Of a stretch of 64,000 nucleotides of DNA, positions 31,839 through 41,670 are shown piece after piece; the first letter of the stretch is position 1; every line of letters starts with the position of its first letter. The DNA comes from Isochrysis galbana (lineage: Eukaryota; Haptophyta; Isochrysidales; Isochrysidaceae). The notes under the pieces were generated by a model. The model was not told the DNA's origin. It saw nothing but the letters and a program-made list of their open reading frames with translations, and made no database searches. The stretch covers positions 6,716,399 to 6,780,398 of the forward strand of contig CM030931.1 of NCBI GenBank assembly GCA_018136815.1, in the 5' to 3' direction. Position numbers and translations under genes: made by a program.

Positions 31839-32220
31839 TTCCAGAGTGTTTACGTTAGTTTTCTGAGCCCAAGGACTTTGGTTTTTGGTTTCTTGTGAGT
31901 GATTTTTGTAGCAACTTCGTCGAGTCCCACCGTGTTCCCAAGCGAGTCCCCCCGAGTTCCCGAGTCTATACCCCGAGTCAACGAGTCAATACAAGTCAAG
32001 CACGCGCCTGAGCCACCCCCAGTCGCCTGCCACCACCTCCCACAAGCCTCCTTCCACACTTCCGCGCCCTCCGTGCGTCGTGCGTCGTGCGTCGATCACC
32101 ATGCCCGTAGTCACCCCCGAGGAAAGCTCCATGAGCTCCCCGCAAGAACCGCATTCCGCGCTAGCTGCCGGCGCGCCCTCGCAGGCCATCACCAAGAGTG
32201 AGATGAGCCTTGCTCTGACA
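31510..32220 (+). repeat. Right direct repeat of the Gypsy element
   Basis: 711 bases matching 21644-22355, ending at the same CTGACA inside what would be Gag codon 40. Beyond it the sequence is unrelated. The arrangement looks like the start of a second, truncated tandem copy or a recombination product. Confidence 0.85.
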
Positions 32221-33640
32221 GCAGCTCGCTGAGGACGTCGCAAAGATGCGACGCGAAATGGGCTTGCCCGCCGCAGGCTCGCTCCTGCAGCAGGTGGAGG
32301 AGTTGTGGAATATCACAGGTTTGGGAGGCAGCCCCCCCCGAAGAGCGTCGGAGCCGGCAGCTCCCCCCCCCCCCCCCAAACCAGCCCCGCGACCGGGAGG
32401 ATGGGGGGACGAGTGCGACGCACGGCGGCACAGGACGCACGGCAGCAGCTTCTCGGCTCGCCGCCCAGCAAACTCGGCGGGGAGGAGATGCGGAGGCTGG
32501 GGCATGGCCCTGGCCCCTCCTGCCTCTCCCTCGCTGGCTCTCGCGCCCCTGCCGGTCGACTGGAGCTGGCTAGGGGGTCCTGATCAGGGGGGCCCAAGGG
32601 GGAGGAGGGGTTGGTCAGAGCGACAAGCTGGCCAGCGCGGGCCAGGGCGTGCGATCTGTGCCCAGCTCTCTGGGACTCTGGGAGAGTCTGGACAGTCTGA
32701 GTGAGTCCCCCCGGCATGCCAAGAGGCAGCGCAGGGGGGTGGATGGTTCTCGCCCCCCATGACCCATGAGGGGAGTCGAGAGAGTTAGGGGGCGCGAGGC
32801 CCCCTCCATGGCGACCAATCATAAGATTAGTGCTTCCGAGTGATAGCGAGAGTGATGGTGAATTGTAGGTTCAGTTGCATCGTATGTCGTATGTATGCAT
32901 GTATGCACATGCAACATGTAGTATGTGCTCTATGCACATACATGTACACGGGCGCGCCGGCCTTATTGGAGCGACACGGCTAGCGGGCGCGGGCTCGTCC
33001 TCTCCCTCTCATCGTCGCATGTGTCGTATTCCATACGAGGACAGACTTTTACTTCTAGCCTGTGAGCTATTTTTAGTCTCAAGGTCTCGTTGATGGGTAT
33101 ATCGCCTCTTCTCCTACTTTCTCTTGATGTCATCAAACGTTCCACGATTGTCGTCTGTCTTCTGTTATACCTCGGTCGCAGCTCCCCCAGCGAGGTCTGC
33201 CCTCGTTGTGCCGCCCCCCCTCTGTCGCATGTCCGTGCGCTGCTAAGTTGCCTTGGTGCCGACGCTTGGCCGTCCATCCAAGTGTGGTTAGTTTTCGCCC
33301 CGTTTGGTTTAGTTTGTGTGTCTCTGGCGATCAGCAACTTTTTGAGTCCCCGCGTTGTAGCCCCTCGTGTCTACCTTGGACCTAAGAAGCTCTCACTCTC
33401 ATTCTCTCTATCTCCCACTAGCTCGCTAGCTAGCCTCGTCTCTACTCTCCGACGCCACGCGTTGCAATCCTCTGAACCTCAGTCTACCTCTCCGCTCGAA
33501 GCGCTCGATGGCAGACACTGACAGCTAGTCCTACCATGACCTTTCAGACATCTTCCCGTCAGCAACAAACAACGACTCTTTCACGGCCGCGTCAGCTGCC
33601 GGCTCGATCGAACGGCCCTCTGCCTACGAGCCTGTAGTCA
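32221..33640. other. Intergenic; possible orphan exon and family-B repeat
   Basis: 32222-32318 can be read as a helical peptide (LAEDVAKMRREMGLPA, then LLQQVEELWNITG) preceded by an AG and followed by a GT, so it could be an orphan exon, but no partner exon is found. 32490-32610 is a partial relative of repeat family B (CCTGCCTCTCCCTCGCTGGC). 32880-32945 is rich in ATGTATGCA/CATG words. A frame at 33090-33521 (143 codons, hydrophobic start) has no recognisable similarity. Small reads such as this are not annotated as genes. Confidence 0.35.
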
Positions 33641-34087
33641 TCGCGTGTTCGACAGCATGGCGCCCGCGCCCGCCCCCGTGCGGGCCGCGCTGCGCGCGGC
33701 CGGCGGCCGGGAAAGGGGGTTTCTTAGCCGGAGTTTCTTAGCTGGGGCTCGACCCCAGTTTCTTACCGGGTCGGCGGCCGATTTCATGTTAAGCTTTCTT
33801 AATGCTGGGGTTTCTTTATGGTGCATCCATACTGTAGTCGCGCTCACGTACCTGCTTTTGCTTCTTGCTTGGCCTCTGCTGGCGGACGCGGGTCGCTTCA
33901 TCAGCGACTGCTCCATGGAGGACTGGGGGGGCTACCTCAGCGGGGGGGGGGGGGGGGGGGCGAAGGAGAGAAGAGCCGCGCCGGCGCGCTCCATCGCAAC
34001 CACGGCTATAAACTTAGTTGTTCTACCCTCTACCTCTACCCTCTCTCTACCTCTGCCTCTACCCTACCCGTATTCGAGACCATCCAA
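33641..34087. repeat. Repeat remnants with TTTCTTA words and a LINE 5' end (minus)
   Basis: 33715-33835 has five TTTCTTA/TTTCTTT words and a CTGGGGCTCGACCCCAG hairpin, echoing 20702-20750. At 33986-34020, minus strand, there is the ATGGAGCGCGC start preceded by a CTAAGTTTATAG hairpin, as at other LINE 5' ends. A G run lies at 33942-33960 and a CTACCTCTAC repeat at 34023-34070. Confidence 0.5.
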
Positions 34088-34089
34088 GC

Positions 34090-34189
34090 TGTGGCAGGAT
34101 TCACGCCCGAAAAAAATAGAACGATACCAATAAGGAATAAGGAAATGTAAGGATAGACTTTTCGCCCACCCGAACGCAGCAACGCCGGA
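34090..34189 (+). mobile_element. LINE reverse-transcriptase C-terminal fragment
   Basis: Short stretch alignable to about 3025-3105 of LINE copy 1 (TPK/EKNR, then KDRLFAYP/AHPDA in two frames), 5'-truncated and cut by the sequence gap. Confidence 0.65.
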
Positions 34190-34289
34190 NNNNNNNNNNN
34201 NNNNNNNNNNNNNNNNNNNNNNNNNNNNNNNNNNNNNNNNNNNNNNNNNNNNNNNNNNNNNNNNNNNNNNNNNNNNNNNNNNNNNNNNN
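34190..34289. other. Assembly gap (100 N)
   Basis: Exactly 100 N bases, so a gap of unknown true size. Confidence 1.
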
Positions 34290-34553
34290 TGGCAGCGCCG
34301 AGATCACTTTATCCGAGAAGGACGCTTCCCCTGTCCCCGTGCTAGGCGGCTGGGAGCCGTCGATGAGGGGAGCGGTAGCAGCTGGCGCCACCGCCGCGTC
34401 TCGCTCTCTCTCTGGCGAGTCAGCTGCGTCGAGCGGGTCGCTAGCAGTGATGCTCTGGGCGGAGTTTGTGCGTGAGCTCGCGTCGATCGCCGTAGGCAAG
34501 CCCCCGTCCACCGATGAGGGTGGGGGGACAGAGGAGGAGACGGTGGGCTCCAT
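34290..34553 (-). CDS. N-terminal fragment of an unknown protein, cut by the gap
   Basis: Minus-strand start at 34553 (MEPTVSSSV), open for 88 codons to the gap. The fragment is Ser/Ala/Pro/Thr-rich and low-complexity; no domain is visible. Placed as a gene start because a 400-base pyrimidine-rich leader (GA-rich as written on the plus strand, 34560-34970) sits directly upstream, as for the homeobox and receptor genes. It could be an artefact of low-complexity sequence. Confidence 0.35.
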
Positions 34554-34559
34554 TCGTGC

Positions 34560-34970
34560 GCACGTGCAGGAGAGAGGGAGAAGGAAGGGGGTTGGGCAGA
34601 GAGAAAGAGAGAGGGAGGGAGAAACCAGATCGGAGGGTGGGGGAGATGAAAGAGAGGGAGAGAGAGAGCGCGAACGAGCGAACGAGCGAGGGAGGGAGGG
34701 GGGCGGCGGGGGGAGGGAGGGCGCGCGGGGGGGGGGGGGGGGAGGAGGAGGGGGGGGGGAAGAGAGAGAGACAGGGAGAGAGAGAGAGAGAGAGACAGAG
34801 AGAGAGAGAGAGGTAAAGTACCCGTATGAAAAATTAAAGACTTCTTCGCCCACAGGAGAGAGAGAGGGAGGCAGAGGTACTATTCTCGGGAATGCACCGG
34901 GAGAGAGAGAAGAGAGTCGCGAAGACTAGAGACTACAAGGGGAAGCGAGCGAGTGAGTAGAAAGTAGAAA
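34560..34970. repeat. GA/CT-rich microsatellite tract
   Basis: (GA)n and G-rich low-complexity sequence, with a G run at 34727-34741. On the minus strand this reads as a long CT tract immediately upstream of the start codon at 34553. Confidence 0.8.
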
Positions 34971-35024
34971 GAGAGGTTTGCGAGGGAGAGCCGGCGGGGG
35001 GACCGCGACGCCGCGGCGCGGGCG

Positions 35025-36025
35025 CTATCTCTTAAGAGGCGGCTGGAAGCACCTGCAAAGGTGCTTCGAGACCCTTTTTTATTCCTAGCATATTGGCGGC
35101 CCCTTGGAGCCTAGAGAACACTAAAATTGAGCTGGAGCCTTGCCATCAATATGGAGGACTAGTCTTATGCATAAGATGGAGTCGCATCGCCCGAAATTTG
35201 CTCCCATGACCTGATCGGTGGCGATGCTGCCGACGAGCCGGCGTCGCACGTCGTTCACAACGCATGCTGCAGGAGATCGAGTCAGAGTTCACAACTCTCA
35301 TCAAGATTATACGTGTCGGGGGCATTTATTGATGCTGAGTAATCTAAGCCTTACAAATCATACACAAGATGAACTGCTCACAAACCCTTTGGACCAGAAT
35401 ATTTCATGGGCAAAGCGTTCCCCTTTGAGACAGACCACATACAAGCGAGCGGAGACGAGCACACAACACACAAAAGCATTCAGACTGCACGTGCGCGCAT
35501 TGCAGTGGACTGCCTGCGCGTCGCCGTGGCCAGCGCGCAGGCAGCCCATATGTGTCTAGCCATAACACTCCCTGATCGGGCGCGCAGACACAGACAGCCT
35601 GCCGTAAAATTGCTGGCTCGTGCTCGTGCGCTGCGCCATTGCCGCTGCAGCAGCTAGCCGCCAACACCAGCAGCCACTCGCCCGCCACTGTGGCGATCGG
35701 AACGTGCCGACCCACAAACAAAGGCAACCAGGCTTGTCAGTCCCCCTTCCCACCGCCTAGATGTTCGCCCATCTGCTCGTGAAAGGTGAAGCACCTTTCG
35801 CGGAGCGCGCATGCAGCGCCGCCCAGGTGACACAAATGGTGACCTAGCTCGCGCTGCGCGTCGAGCTGGGGGCTAGGGCCAAGATATGATGGGTGAGGGG
35901 TATGGAGACGCCCTCCCATGCCGCTACAGCCGCCAACGAGGTGGTCTGAGAGGCATGGGAGGGCACGGCGCGGCGCGGCAACGGCGTGCAGCACCTCCGA
36001 AGGTGCTTCGCCTCTTAAGAGATAG
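35025..36025. mobile_element. 1-kb terminal-inverted-repeat element (MITE or non-autonomous DNA transposon)
   Basis: Ends are inverted copies: CTATCTCTTAAGAGGCG at 35025-35041 and its complement at 36009-36025. Just inside each end is a subterminal palindrome, GAAGCACCTGCAAAGGTGCTTC on the left and GCAGCACCTCCGAAGGTGCTTCG on the right, with a third related one at 35783-35797. The 1,001-base interior has no coding frame I can support. No clear target-site duplication is visible, so the exact ends may be a few bases off. Confidence 0.75.
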
Positions 36026-36425
36026 TTTTATTGTTTTGTAAGGCACCGCTCTCTTCTCTTCGGGCGGGTGGGGAGCTAGGCGCCCGCGAGTTCTCGCGCC
36101 TCCCCCACCCGGTATTGTAGACGGATTGAATGAAAGAATGGGCAGGTCTGAGAGTTGTGAGCGCATTTGAGTGGCAGCACACGATGTGGCGTCCGATTCT
36201 CGTGATCAAGGTCTTTCAGTGTAGAGTTGCGAGCAATCATGCCATCATGCCACATTAGAGCTGCGATTATGACTATCACCGTGTGGTATTTATGATCACT
36301 AGGGCTGGGTGGGACTCTCCTCGTATACAACCGGCCTTGCTGATCCTTGCAGCACCGTGCACCAAAGCATGTTCTCATGCAAGTGGTCCAGACGAGACAG
36401 CGAGACAACCCTCTCTATGCCGCCA

Positions 36426-38822
36426 CTAGCCCAAGTCCAGCAACGTATCAATCTCATCGGGTGAGTGCAAAAGGATGCCTCGACCTGCCTCCGGATATCC
36501 ACTCTCCGGTCGCAAAATAGTATCATGGAGCTGGCGGTACGTCTCACTAATCGTGCGCGCGACCTGCGCTGTCGCTTGCTGCCGCAACCTTGTTGAACAT
36601 ATGTGCTGCGCCACAGGAAGAATGTCCCCACTCCCACGTTGGAATAACAATGAGTAGAAGCCACGCATCGCCGAAGTCATCGCGAGCGGCTCAAGACCAA
36701 TCATGGAGGCGGGGGTCAACTGCGGTTGCGACGCGGCAGTGCGGAGAGCGTCAAGCTTGGGCGTCAGACCGCACTCGTCGAAAAAGGAGGAGGCGGCGGA
36801 ACGGACTAACGTGATGAGTAAGGATTGGGCATGCGTGTCAAGCGCAGTTACTGCCGCGGCCGCCGCGGCAGCTCGGTGCAAGGACAAGACACTGCGAATG
36901 GCCTCGACACAGTTGAGCAAAAATACAGCACCTTCCGTCGGTCGGAGAGTGCCCGCTTCGCGTGCTACAAATGCATCATTCGGGCTGCCAACGCCGCTGA
37001 TGATCGAGCTGAGAGTGGCGGCAAGACTGCCGCTACTGTTACTTTGGGCGCCTTGGCTACTGCCATTACTCATAGCGAGTGGCGAGACGAGGCTAGCTAA
37101 GTGGCGCAAAGGTGGCTCGATGAACACCTCTATCATGCTCTCGGCCTCACACTGGGTGAATGTGGCCGTGGAAACACCATCCACTCCAGGCAAGCCCAAT
37201 GCTGTGATGGCTGCAGGCGTTGTGCGATTCGTGGCGCTGTAGTTTTCAGTATCGATGCTAGAGCACGTCTCTAGAAGCTCGTCGAGAAGTTCAGTGAGCT
37301 CAAACAGTTGTCGCGGTGCGCTCAAGTCTGGCGGCACACGGATAGCCGTGCGCAGCTTCGAATCGGTCTGCAAGAGCAGTGACGCATGGAAACGTTCAGA
37401 GGCTAGCGAAGCGCACGTTGCAAGCGTCGAGCTGAGCGACGACGGGTGGTCAACGCCTGTGCTTGACAAAATAGATCCATCACCACTGCTGCCAATGTCA
37501 GCGCTGCTAGCTTCCACTGCACCACCGTTGGACGCGCCGTGGATCTCATCACTCGGGTTGAGGAGACCGCTACTACCGGTTGCGGAGGCCGGTGCGGAGA
37601 CAACCCTGCCACTGTCTGCAGCTGTCGTATCTGGGGGGAGATCGAATGCCACTGCCACCGCAGCATAGCGTAGGGACAACACCAAGCGAAGCGCGGCGGG
37701 AAGCGGGAGCACCGTCCGCAGCAGGGCCTCCACATGCGACGAAAGAAGTGGCGCGATGAGCTCGAACGATGATCCGAGGGCCTTCTTGATAGCTTGCTCG
37801 TTCGGACCAACTGAAGACATATCGGCATCCGTGGACTCGCCGTGTGATCCGGCGAGGTCATTGACTCGCAGACAAGCCAAGGAATCACACTGCGATGTGG
37901 CCGAGCTTTCCGCTGGGTTCAGGCAAAAGAGCGTGTTCAGGAGCTGGTGCTCCGCTCCTACCGCGGCCGCCAAGTCTCGAAGGACTCGCTCGAGGGCTGA
38001 TGCGGCGTCGGCAACGCTAGAAGCACCGGCACGTGCGACGGAGACCGGCAAGCTGAGGGAGCGAGCAAACGCACGCATGTGTGCCTCACGTCGGACAGCA
38101 GCAACCTCATCAAGACAAACAGACAGCAGGGCCGGTTTTCCCGATAGGGCGGCGACTCCACGACGTAATGGTGCGAGGGTCTCGGCCGAAGCATTGGGCG
38201 GCAGCCGTGGTGCCTCTGCAGTAACCCATCTGAAGATGGCGGTGTAGCCGCGCTCCTCATATGCCGCCATTTGCGAAGTCACCTGCAGTCCAAGCGACTC
38301 TAGCTGGCCACCGAGCAGACTTCGTCCGCGACTCCCAACGAGCCGCACGCGCGCGAGGGCCTCAAGTAGCTCGTCGAGCGAGAGCGCCGCCCCTTGCGGT
38401 GCGTTGAGTACAGCCTCGTGCTCATCGGACAGGTGGAGTGCATCCGCGAGCGCAAGAGCGAGCTTCTCACGCTGTCCTGCCTGCCGCACCTGCTCCTTCA
38501 GGCGCGACGTCTGCGAGATGAGAACCTCGGTAGCTGCGCGAGTGGCCTGTAATCGTGCGACCGCCGAGCTGCTCGCCTCGCACAGTCCGTCCAGCTCACG
38601 CTCGGCCGCCTCCAGCTCCGCCTGCAGCGCGCGGAAGTGGTCGAGCAGCTTCAGGTCGAGCTCTAGCCCGTGCCGCTCGACGGTGGAGCGGAGGCCATGG
38701 CGGGCAACAAGTGAGCCCGGCAAGTCAAACGCCGAGAGGGCACGAAGCGCTTCCAGCAGCTCTTCCGACAGCGGCGACGGGTCGAGCGCCACCTGCAGTC
38801 TGCGCTGCGTCGCGCCGCGCAT
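36426..38822 (-). CDS. COG6: Conserved oligomeric Golgi complex subunit 6
   Basis: Subunit of the lobe-B half of the COG tethering complex, which captures retrograde vesicles at Golgi cisternae and keeps glycosyltransferases in place. 798 residues in a single exon. The N-terminal 130 residues are helical coiled coil (LDHFRALQAELEAAERELDGL; LISQTSRLKEQVRQ), then a conserved stretch LADALHLSDEHEAVL and YEERGYTAIFRWVTAEAPRL typical of COG6. A Ser/Gly-rich insertion at about residues 395-460 is unusual, and an Ala-rich helix follows near residue 645. Length is somewhat above the animal protein because of the insertion. The start follows a short CT-rich leader. Confidence 0.85.
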   Translation of the reverse strand: MRGATQRRLQVALDPSPLSEELLEALRALSAFDLPGSLVARHGLRSTVERHGLELDLKLLDHFRALQAELEAAERELDGLCEASSSAVARLQATRAATEVLISQTSRLKEQVRQAGQREKLALALADALHLSDEHEAVLNAPQGAALSLDELLEALARVRLVGSRGRSLLGGQLESLGLQVTSQMAAYEERGYTAIFRWVTAEAPRLPPNASAETLAPLRRGVAALSGKPALLSVCLDEVAAVRREAHMRAFARSLSLPVSVARAGASSVADAASALERVLRDLAAAVGAEHQLLNTLFCLNPAESSATSQCDSLACLRVNDLAGSHGESTDADMSSVGPNEQAIKKALGSSFELIAPLLSSHVEALLRTVLPLPAALRLVLSLRYAAVAVAFDLPPDTTAADSGRVVSAPASATGSSGLLNPSDEIHGASNGGAVEASSADIGSSGDGSILSSTGVDHPSSLSSTLATCASLASERFHASLLLQTDSKLRTAIRVPPDLSAPRQLFELTELLDELLETCSSIDTENYSATNRTTPAAITALGLPGVDGVSTATFTQCEAESMIEVFIEPPLRHLASLVSPLAMSNGSSQGAQSNSSGSLAATLSSIISGVGSPNDAFVAREAGTLRPTEGAVFLLNCVEAIRSVLSLHRAAAAAAAVTALDTHAQSLLITLVRSAASSFFDECGLTPKLDALRTAASQPQLTPASMIGLEPLAMTSAMRGFYSLLFQRGSGDILPVAQHICSTRLRQQATAQVARTISETYRQLHDTILRPESGYPEAGRGILLHSPDEIDTLLDLG

Positions 38823-38885
38823 CGGCGCCAGCTAGAGAGAAAAGGGAGAGAAGAGAGCGGAGGGAGATGGTGCTTCTCCTCTCTC

Positions 38886-39699
38886 TTGTCTCAGTACTCG
38901 TGTAAGAGAAGGTTGCGCTGAGACAGCGCGGGGGGGGGAAGAGGGGCGGCACCCACGAGCAGACTCAGAGCAATGCGCAAAAAACTAGCGGGCCAGAGAT
39001 CAACGTAAAGGAACGTACCATAAGAGTACTCTACTCCACCTCCTCCAGAACTAGCAGACGAATGAGAAGGCAAGTTGCACCTCCTCCAAGTGGCACTTTT
39101 GTAGTAGAGCTCGCTGGCGCCGCTCAGCTCCATGGGCCCCCACTCTGCACCTGTCTGCCTGTCGAGCAGGGGGAGAGGGGGGAGGAGGGGTTGGAGCAAT
39201 GGGAATGGGCTGGCCACGACGGGCCAGGACGAGCAAATCAGGCGAAGCTGTGGGGAAGGGAGTGAATCAAGCAAGGCCGTCTGCTCCTGGCAAGCCATAA
39301 GGCATATGTGAGTAAATGAGACACACATTCTTTTTTGAAATTTCGGCGGGGGAACGTGATACACTATAGAGAGGGGATTATCCTTGTAGAAAGGGGATTA
39401 CACTCTTCGACAGGGGGCACCGCCCACCCAAACTTGCAGCCCTCTTCTAGAGACTACAGAGGGCCCACACTTCTTTCTGACGCACTAGAGAATGCCACTC
39501 AAACTTCAAGAAAAACTTCTAGAAGTATTGACCTGAGCCTACGTCAGAGCCCCAACCCTTGCCCCAGCCACCAGCCACCAGCCCTCCCGCGCCGGCAGCC
39601 AACGATTTTCCAACACGTCCGGCCCGCGCGAGCACGGTCTGTTCGTCTGTTCACCACGAACCGCCGCTTGTCCGAGGAGAGGCGTGCCCGGCAACAACT
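38886..39699. repeat. Intergenic with repeat family B copy at 39100-39305
   Basis: 39100-39305 matches repeat family B (CACCTGTCTGCCTGTCGA-CAGGGGGAG onward, ending CTCCTGGCAAGCCATAAGGC). The rest shows no gene. Confidence 0.6.
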
Positions 39700-39926
39700 A
39701 CTGTATAGACAGGTCACCCATCAGAACAGGAGGAAGGAGAGAACCTACCGATGGGGACAGGTGCACCCCGCCTAGCTCGAAACCCCCGCACGACCCGGGC
39801 CCCTAAGTAGAGCACGAGGGGAGTTGCCGCAAGGCAGGGAGTGGGGGAGTGGGTAGAAAAAGGGCGAGGCTTCGTGAGTGTCTTCCAGTGCCACGAGCGA
39901 GGCGAGAATATTAAAAGGTTTTTTTT
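39700..39926 (+). mobile_element. LINE 3' end fragment
   Basis: Matches the 3' untranslated region of LINE copy 1 (about 3560-3768): the shared CGACCCGGGCCCCTA-GTAGAGCACGAGGGGAGTTGCCGCAAGGC block, then the ATTAAAAGG plus T-run end. A classical 5'-truncated insertion. It lies directly against the Rep/GNAT cluster. Confidence 0.85.
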
Positions 39927-39929
39927 TGT

Positions 39930-40147
39930 CCGAGGAGAGGCGTGGCTTCGGTAGCGACTTCGCCTTCGAGGAACCGATCGAGGCTGTGCGCATGGACGGG
40001 GTCCACAACACTTCGTGCTTCGTGCACTGGAGCGCGGGATTACATGCAGCTCGGTACTCGGTCCGGCGTTCTTTGAAGGCCGCCCACATGGGCCAGTCGA
40101 AGCTGTTTGCGGCGGAGAATGAGGCGCTTGCCGTGTACGAAAGGTGA
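39930..40147 (+). pseudogene. C-terminal fragment of an unknown protein
   Basis: An open frame of 72 codons ends at 40147 (…AAENEALAVYER). It has normal-looking composition and includes CFVHWSAGLHAARYS. Its upstream part is LINE 3' end sequence, so the true N-terminus is missing. No family is recognised. It may have been truncated by the LINE insertion. Confidence 0.4.
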
Positions 40148-40221
40148 AAGGTCGTCGATGACCGTGTAGGCGCCTTGCCTTCATTCGGTGCCAGTTTTTT
40201 TTTGTCATAAACGTCGGCTAG

Positions 40222-40242
40222 ATAAAACCCGTAACGAAACGC
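40222..40242 (+). repeat. 21-bp inverted repeat, left arm
   Basis: ATAAAACCCGTAACGAAACG plus C; its complement, with one mismatch, is at 41631-41651. Possible Rep-binding or recombination site, by position only. Confidence 0.75.
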
Positions 40243-40399
40243 TGGGGTGAGTCCGCGCGGCGAAAAAAGAAGAAAGCGCGCGGGGAGGAAGACGCCTCCG
40301 GATTGATCCTCGCGCGAGCGGCTCGCGCACGCGCAGTGGGGGGCATGACGTGCGCTACCGACACTGAATACAGACACACTCCACCCGCGTTTCGTTACG

Positions 40400-40897
40400 A
40401 TGGTCCGCTCCCAAAAGAACGCGATTCGGGTCGTCCCCCCTCGCCATAAAATTCGGGTTAGGGGTAGGCGTCTCTTGGGTCGACGAAGGATGCATGTGGT
40501 GCCCTTTTCGCACTGGAGCGCCGATATCCCACCGTCTTACTCGCGCCCCGCGAAAGGAGCGTTCGCCGTTGCTTCGACGAAGGGCTTGGTGCGCGTGAAC
40601 CCGCTGCCGGGTGGGCGCTCGGGCGAGCTGTGCGACTTTTGGGTGACCCCCGATTGGCGCGGTCAAGGCGTTGGGAGGGCTTTGCTACGGGAAGCGATGC
40701 GTGTCGCTCGTGAGCTAGGGATGCGGCGCCTGTGGTTGTGGACGTTGCTCGAGTCGGGGCCCGTCTCGTTGTATCATCGCGTGGGCTTCCGGGTAGCCCG
40801 CAGTGGAGTTCCCCGTCGGCTCGAGGCCCCCTCCCTTCGTTTGAGACATCCTTGGCTCGGCGAGAAAGCGGTGGTGCACATGGTTGTCAGTCTGTGA
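40400..40897 (+). CDS. GNAT-family N-acetyltransferase
   Basis: Acetyl-CoA-dependent N-acetyltransferase of unknown substrate. 165 residues from the ATG at 40400; an internal start at 40491 (MHVVPFSHW) would remove a basic tail. The central acetyl-CoA motif A is clear (VTPDWRGQGVGRALLREAM, with Arg-Gly-Gln-Gly-Val-Gly), followed by motif B (SLYHRVGFRVA). Codon use is ordinary and the frame is intact. The start follows within a few bases of a GAATACAGACACA / GTTTCGTTAC module. Its next-door neighbours are the coiled-coil gene and the Rep helicase, which suggests it is cargo of the same insertion. It could also be a stand-alone host gene. Confidence 0.8.
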   Translation: MVRSQKNAIRVVPPRHKIRVRGRRLLGRRRMHVVPFSHWSADIPPSYSRPAKGAFAVASTKGLVRVNPLPGGRSGELCDFWVTPDWRGQGVGRALLREAMRVARELGMRRLWLWTLLESGPVSLYHRVGFRVARSGVPRRLEAPSLRLRHPWLGEKAVVHMVVSL

Positions 40898-40947
40898 CGA
40901 AGGCGGCGTGACCGGAGGGGGAGCCGGAGGGAAAGGAGATCAATACA

Positions 40948-41439
40948 TTGGAAAATTATTTTACTGCGTGTATGGTAAGCAGCATGTCGGGCCATAAAAG
41001 GGTCACCGAGTCCCTTGTCAGCGGGGGGAAGATGCAAAGGTTGGAAAACGTGTTCAATCGTCTCAGAAATGACGAATATTTAAAATCCATAGATGCTTGG
41101 GATTCGACGAATGTGCAAAGCATCGAGGATCTGAAGAAAAAAGTGGTCGAGACTGCCGCAGACAGCGTGATGACCGCCGCACGGGGTATTATACTCTCAC
41201 GACAGTACGCGCTCCGCGCCCTGCAAAGGATTCTGATTCAGAGGGAATTACTCCTCCAGAGGATACCTCCAGGTCATCTGCGTAGTCCAATGCTACTACC
41301 GGAGCTGGCCCAGAAGCTGAACGACTATCTTGCCGCTGAGAAGGAGAAGAAAAGAAAGGAAAGACTGGCTCAACAAGAGGCTCAACAAGAGGCGCAACGC
41401 AAACGAGCCAAGAAGCCCACCGCGCCCGATCCCCACTAA
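40948..41439 (+). CDS. Unknown coiled-coil protein with basic tail
   Basis: 163 residues, 50 bases downstream of the GNAT gene on the same strand. Not recognised. Predominantly helical: residues 28-85 contain amphipathic helices (FNRLRNDEYLKSIDAW; IEDLKKKVVETAADSVMTA), residues 86-135 Arg/Leu-rich, and 130-158 a charged Lys/Glu/Gln coiled coil ending in KRAKK, a possible nuclear signal. Tight spacing to GNAT and convergence with Rep suggest it belongs to the same unit. The start could instead be at the internal Met at about residue 9 or 13. Confidence 0.5.
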   Translation: MENYFTACMVSSMSGHKRVTESLVSGGKMQRLENVFNRLRNDEYLKSIDAWDSTNVQSIEDLKKKVVETAADSVMTAARGIILSRQYALRALQRILIQRELLLQRIPPGHLRSPMLLPELAQKLNDYLAAEKEKKRKERLAQQEAQQEAQRKRAKKPTAPDPH

Positions 41440-41670
41440 CTGCCCCGCCCCATGCCCCGCCCCATCCCGACTAGGACATGTAACGAAACACAGCGCACTC
41501 GGAGGGGTCTGACAGACTTTCAGCCGTAAGGAATGGAGGAGGGAGTCGATCTGCATTGGGGTTGGGATGAGTAGACAAGTACAGTCAGAGGTTTCTGATG
41601 AGATCTCGTTTGTGTTTGTATTCTGTCTGTGCGTTTCGCTACGGGTTTTATATATTTCGCAACTGGAACA
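41440..41670. promoter_or_regulatory. Convergent intergenic region with element-specific motifs
   Basis: Lies between the 3' ends of the coiled-coil gene and the Rep gene. Holds GTAACGAAAC (41480-41489), the minus-strand GAATACAAACACA module (41608-41624), the right arm of the 21-bp inverted repeat (41631-41651) and a TTTTATATATTT stretch (41646-41657). In circular Rep-encoding replicons such regions can hold the origin; no nonanucleotide hairpin is recognised here. Confidence 0.45.

Larger units (their letters stand above)
21644..32220 (+). mobile_element. Ty3/Gypsy-type LTR retrotransposon, integrase-less, with methyltransferase-like domain
   Basis: 10.6-kb element bounded by a direct repeat (21644-22355 and 31510-32220). 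Between them lie a Gag frame, one in-frame UAG, and a Pol frame with methyltransferase-like, aspartic protease, reverse transcriptase and RNase H domains. The RT is of the chromovirus/Ty3 kind (VDYRDVN, FGVQSGPSYM, YLDDVGAW). The integrase that should follow RNase H is missing: about 45 codons after the last RNase H motif the frame passes straight into the second direct repeat. The frames are long and open, so the damage is recent or the copy depends on others for integration. Confidence 0.9.

Noticed and set aside
33090..33521. Membrane protein gene (143 codons with hydrophobic start)
   Set aside because: No conserved pattern, no leader or intron signals, and lies in repeat-rich sequence.
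34339..34929. Plus-strand frame of 196 codons
   Set aside because: Mostly Glu/Arg/Gly from the GA microsatellite.
39335..39775. Protein gene of 146 codons
   Set aside because: Overlaps repeat family B flank and the LINE 3' end; Arg/Ser/Pro composition from GC bias.
40900..41439. Capsid protein for the coiled-coil gene next to Rep
   Set aside because: No jelly-roll-like beta pattern; the sequence is helical and ends in a Lys/Glu/Gln coiled coil.
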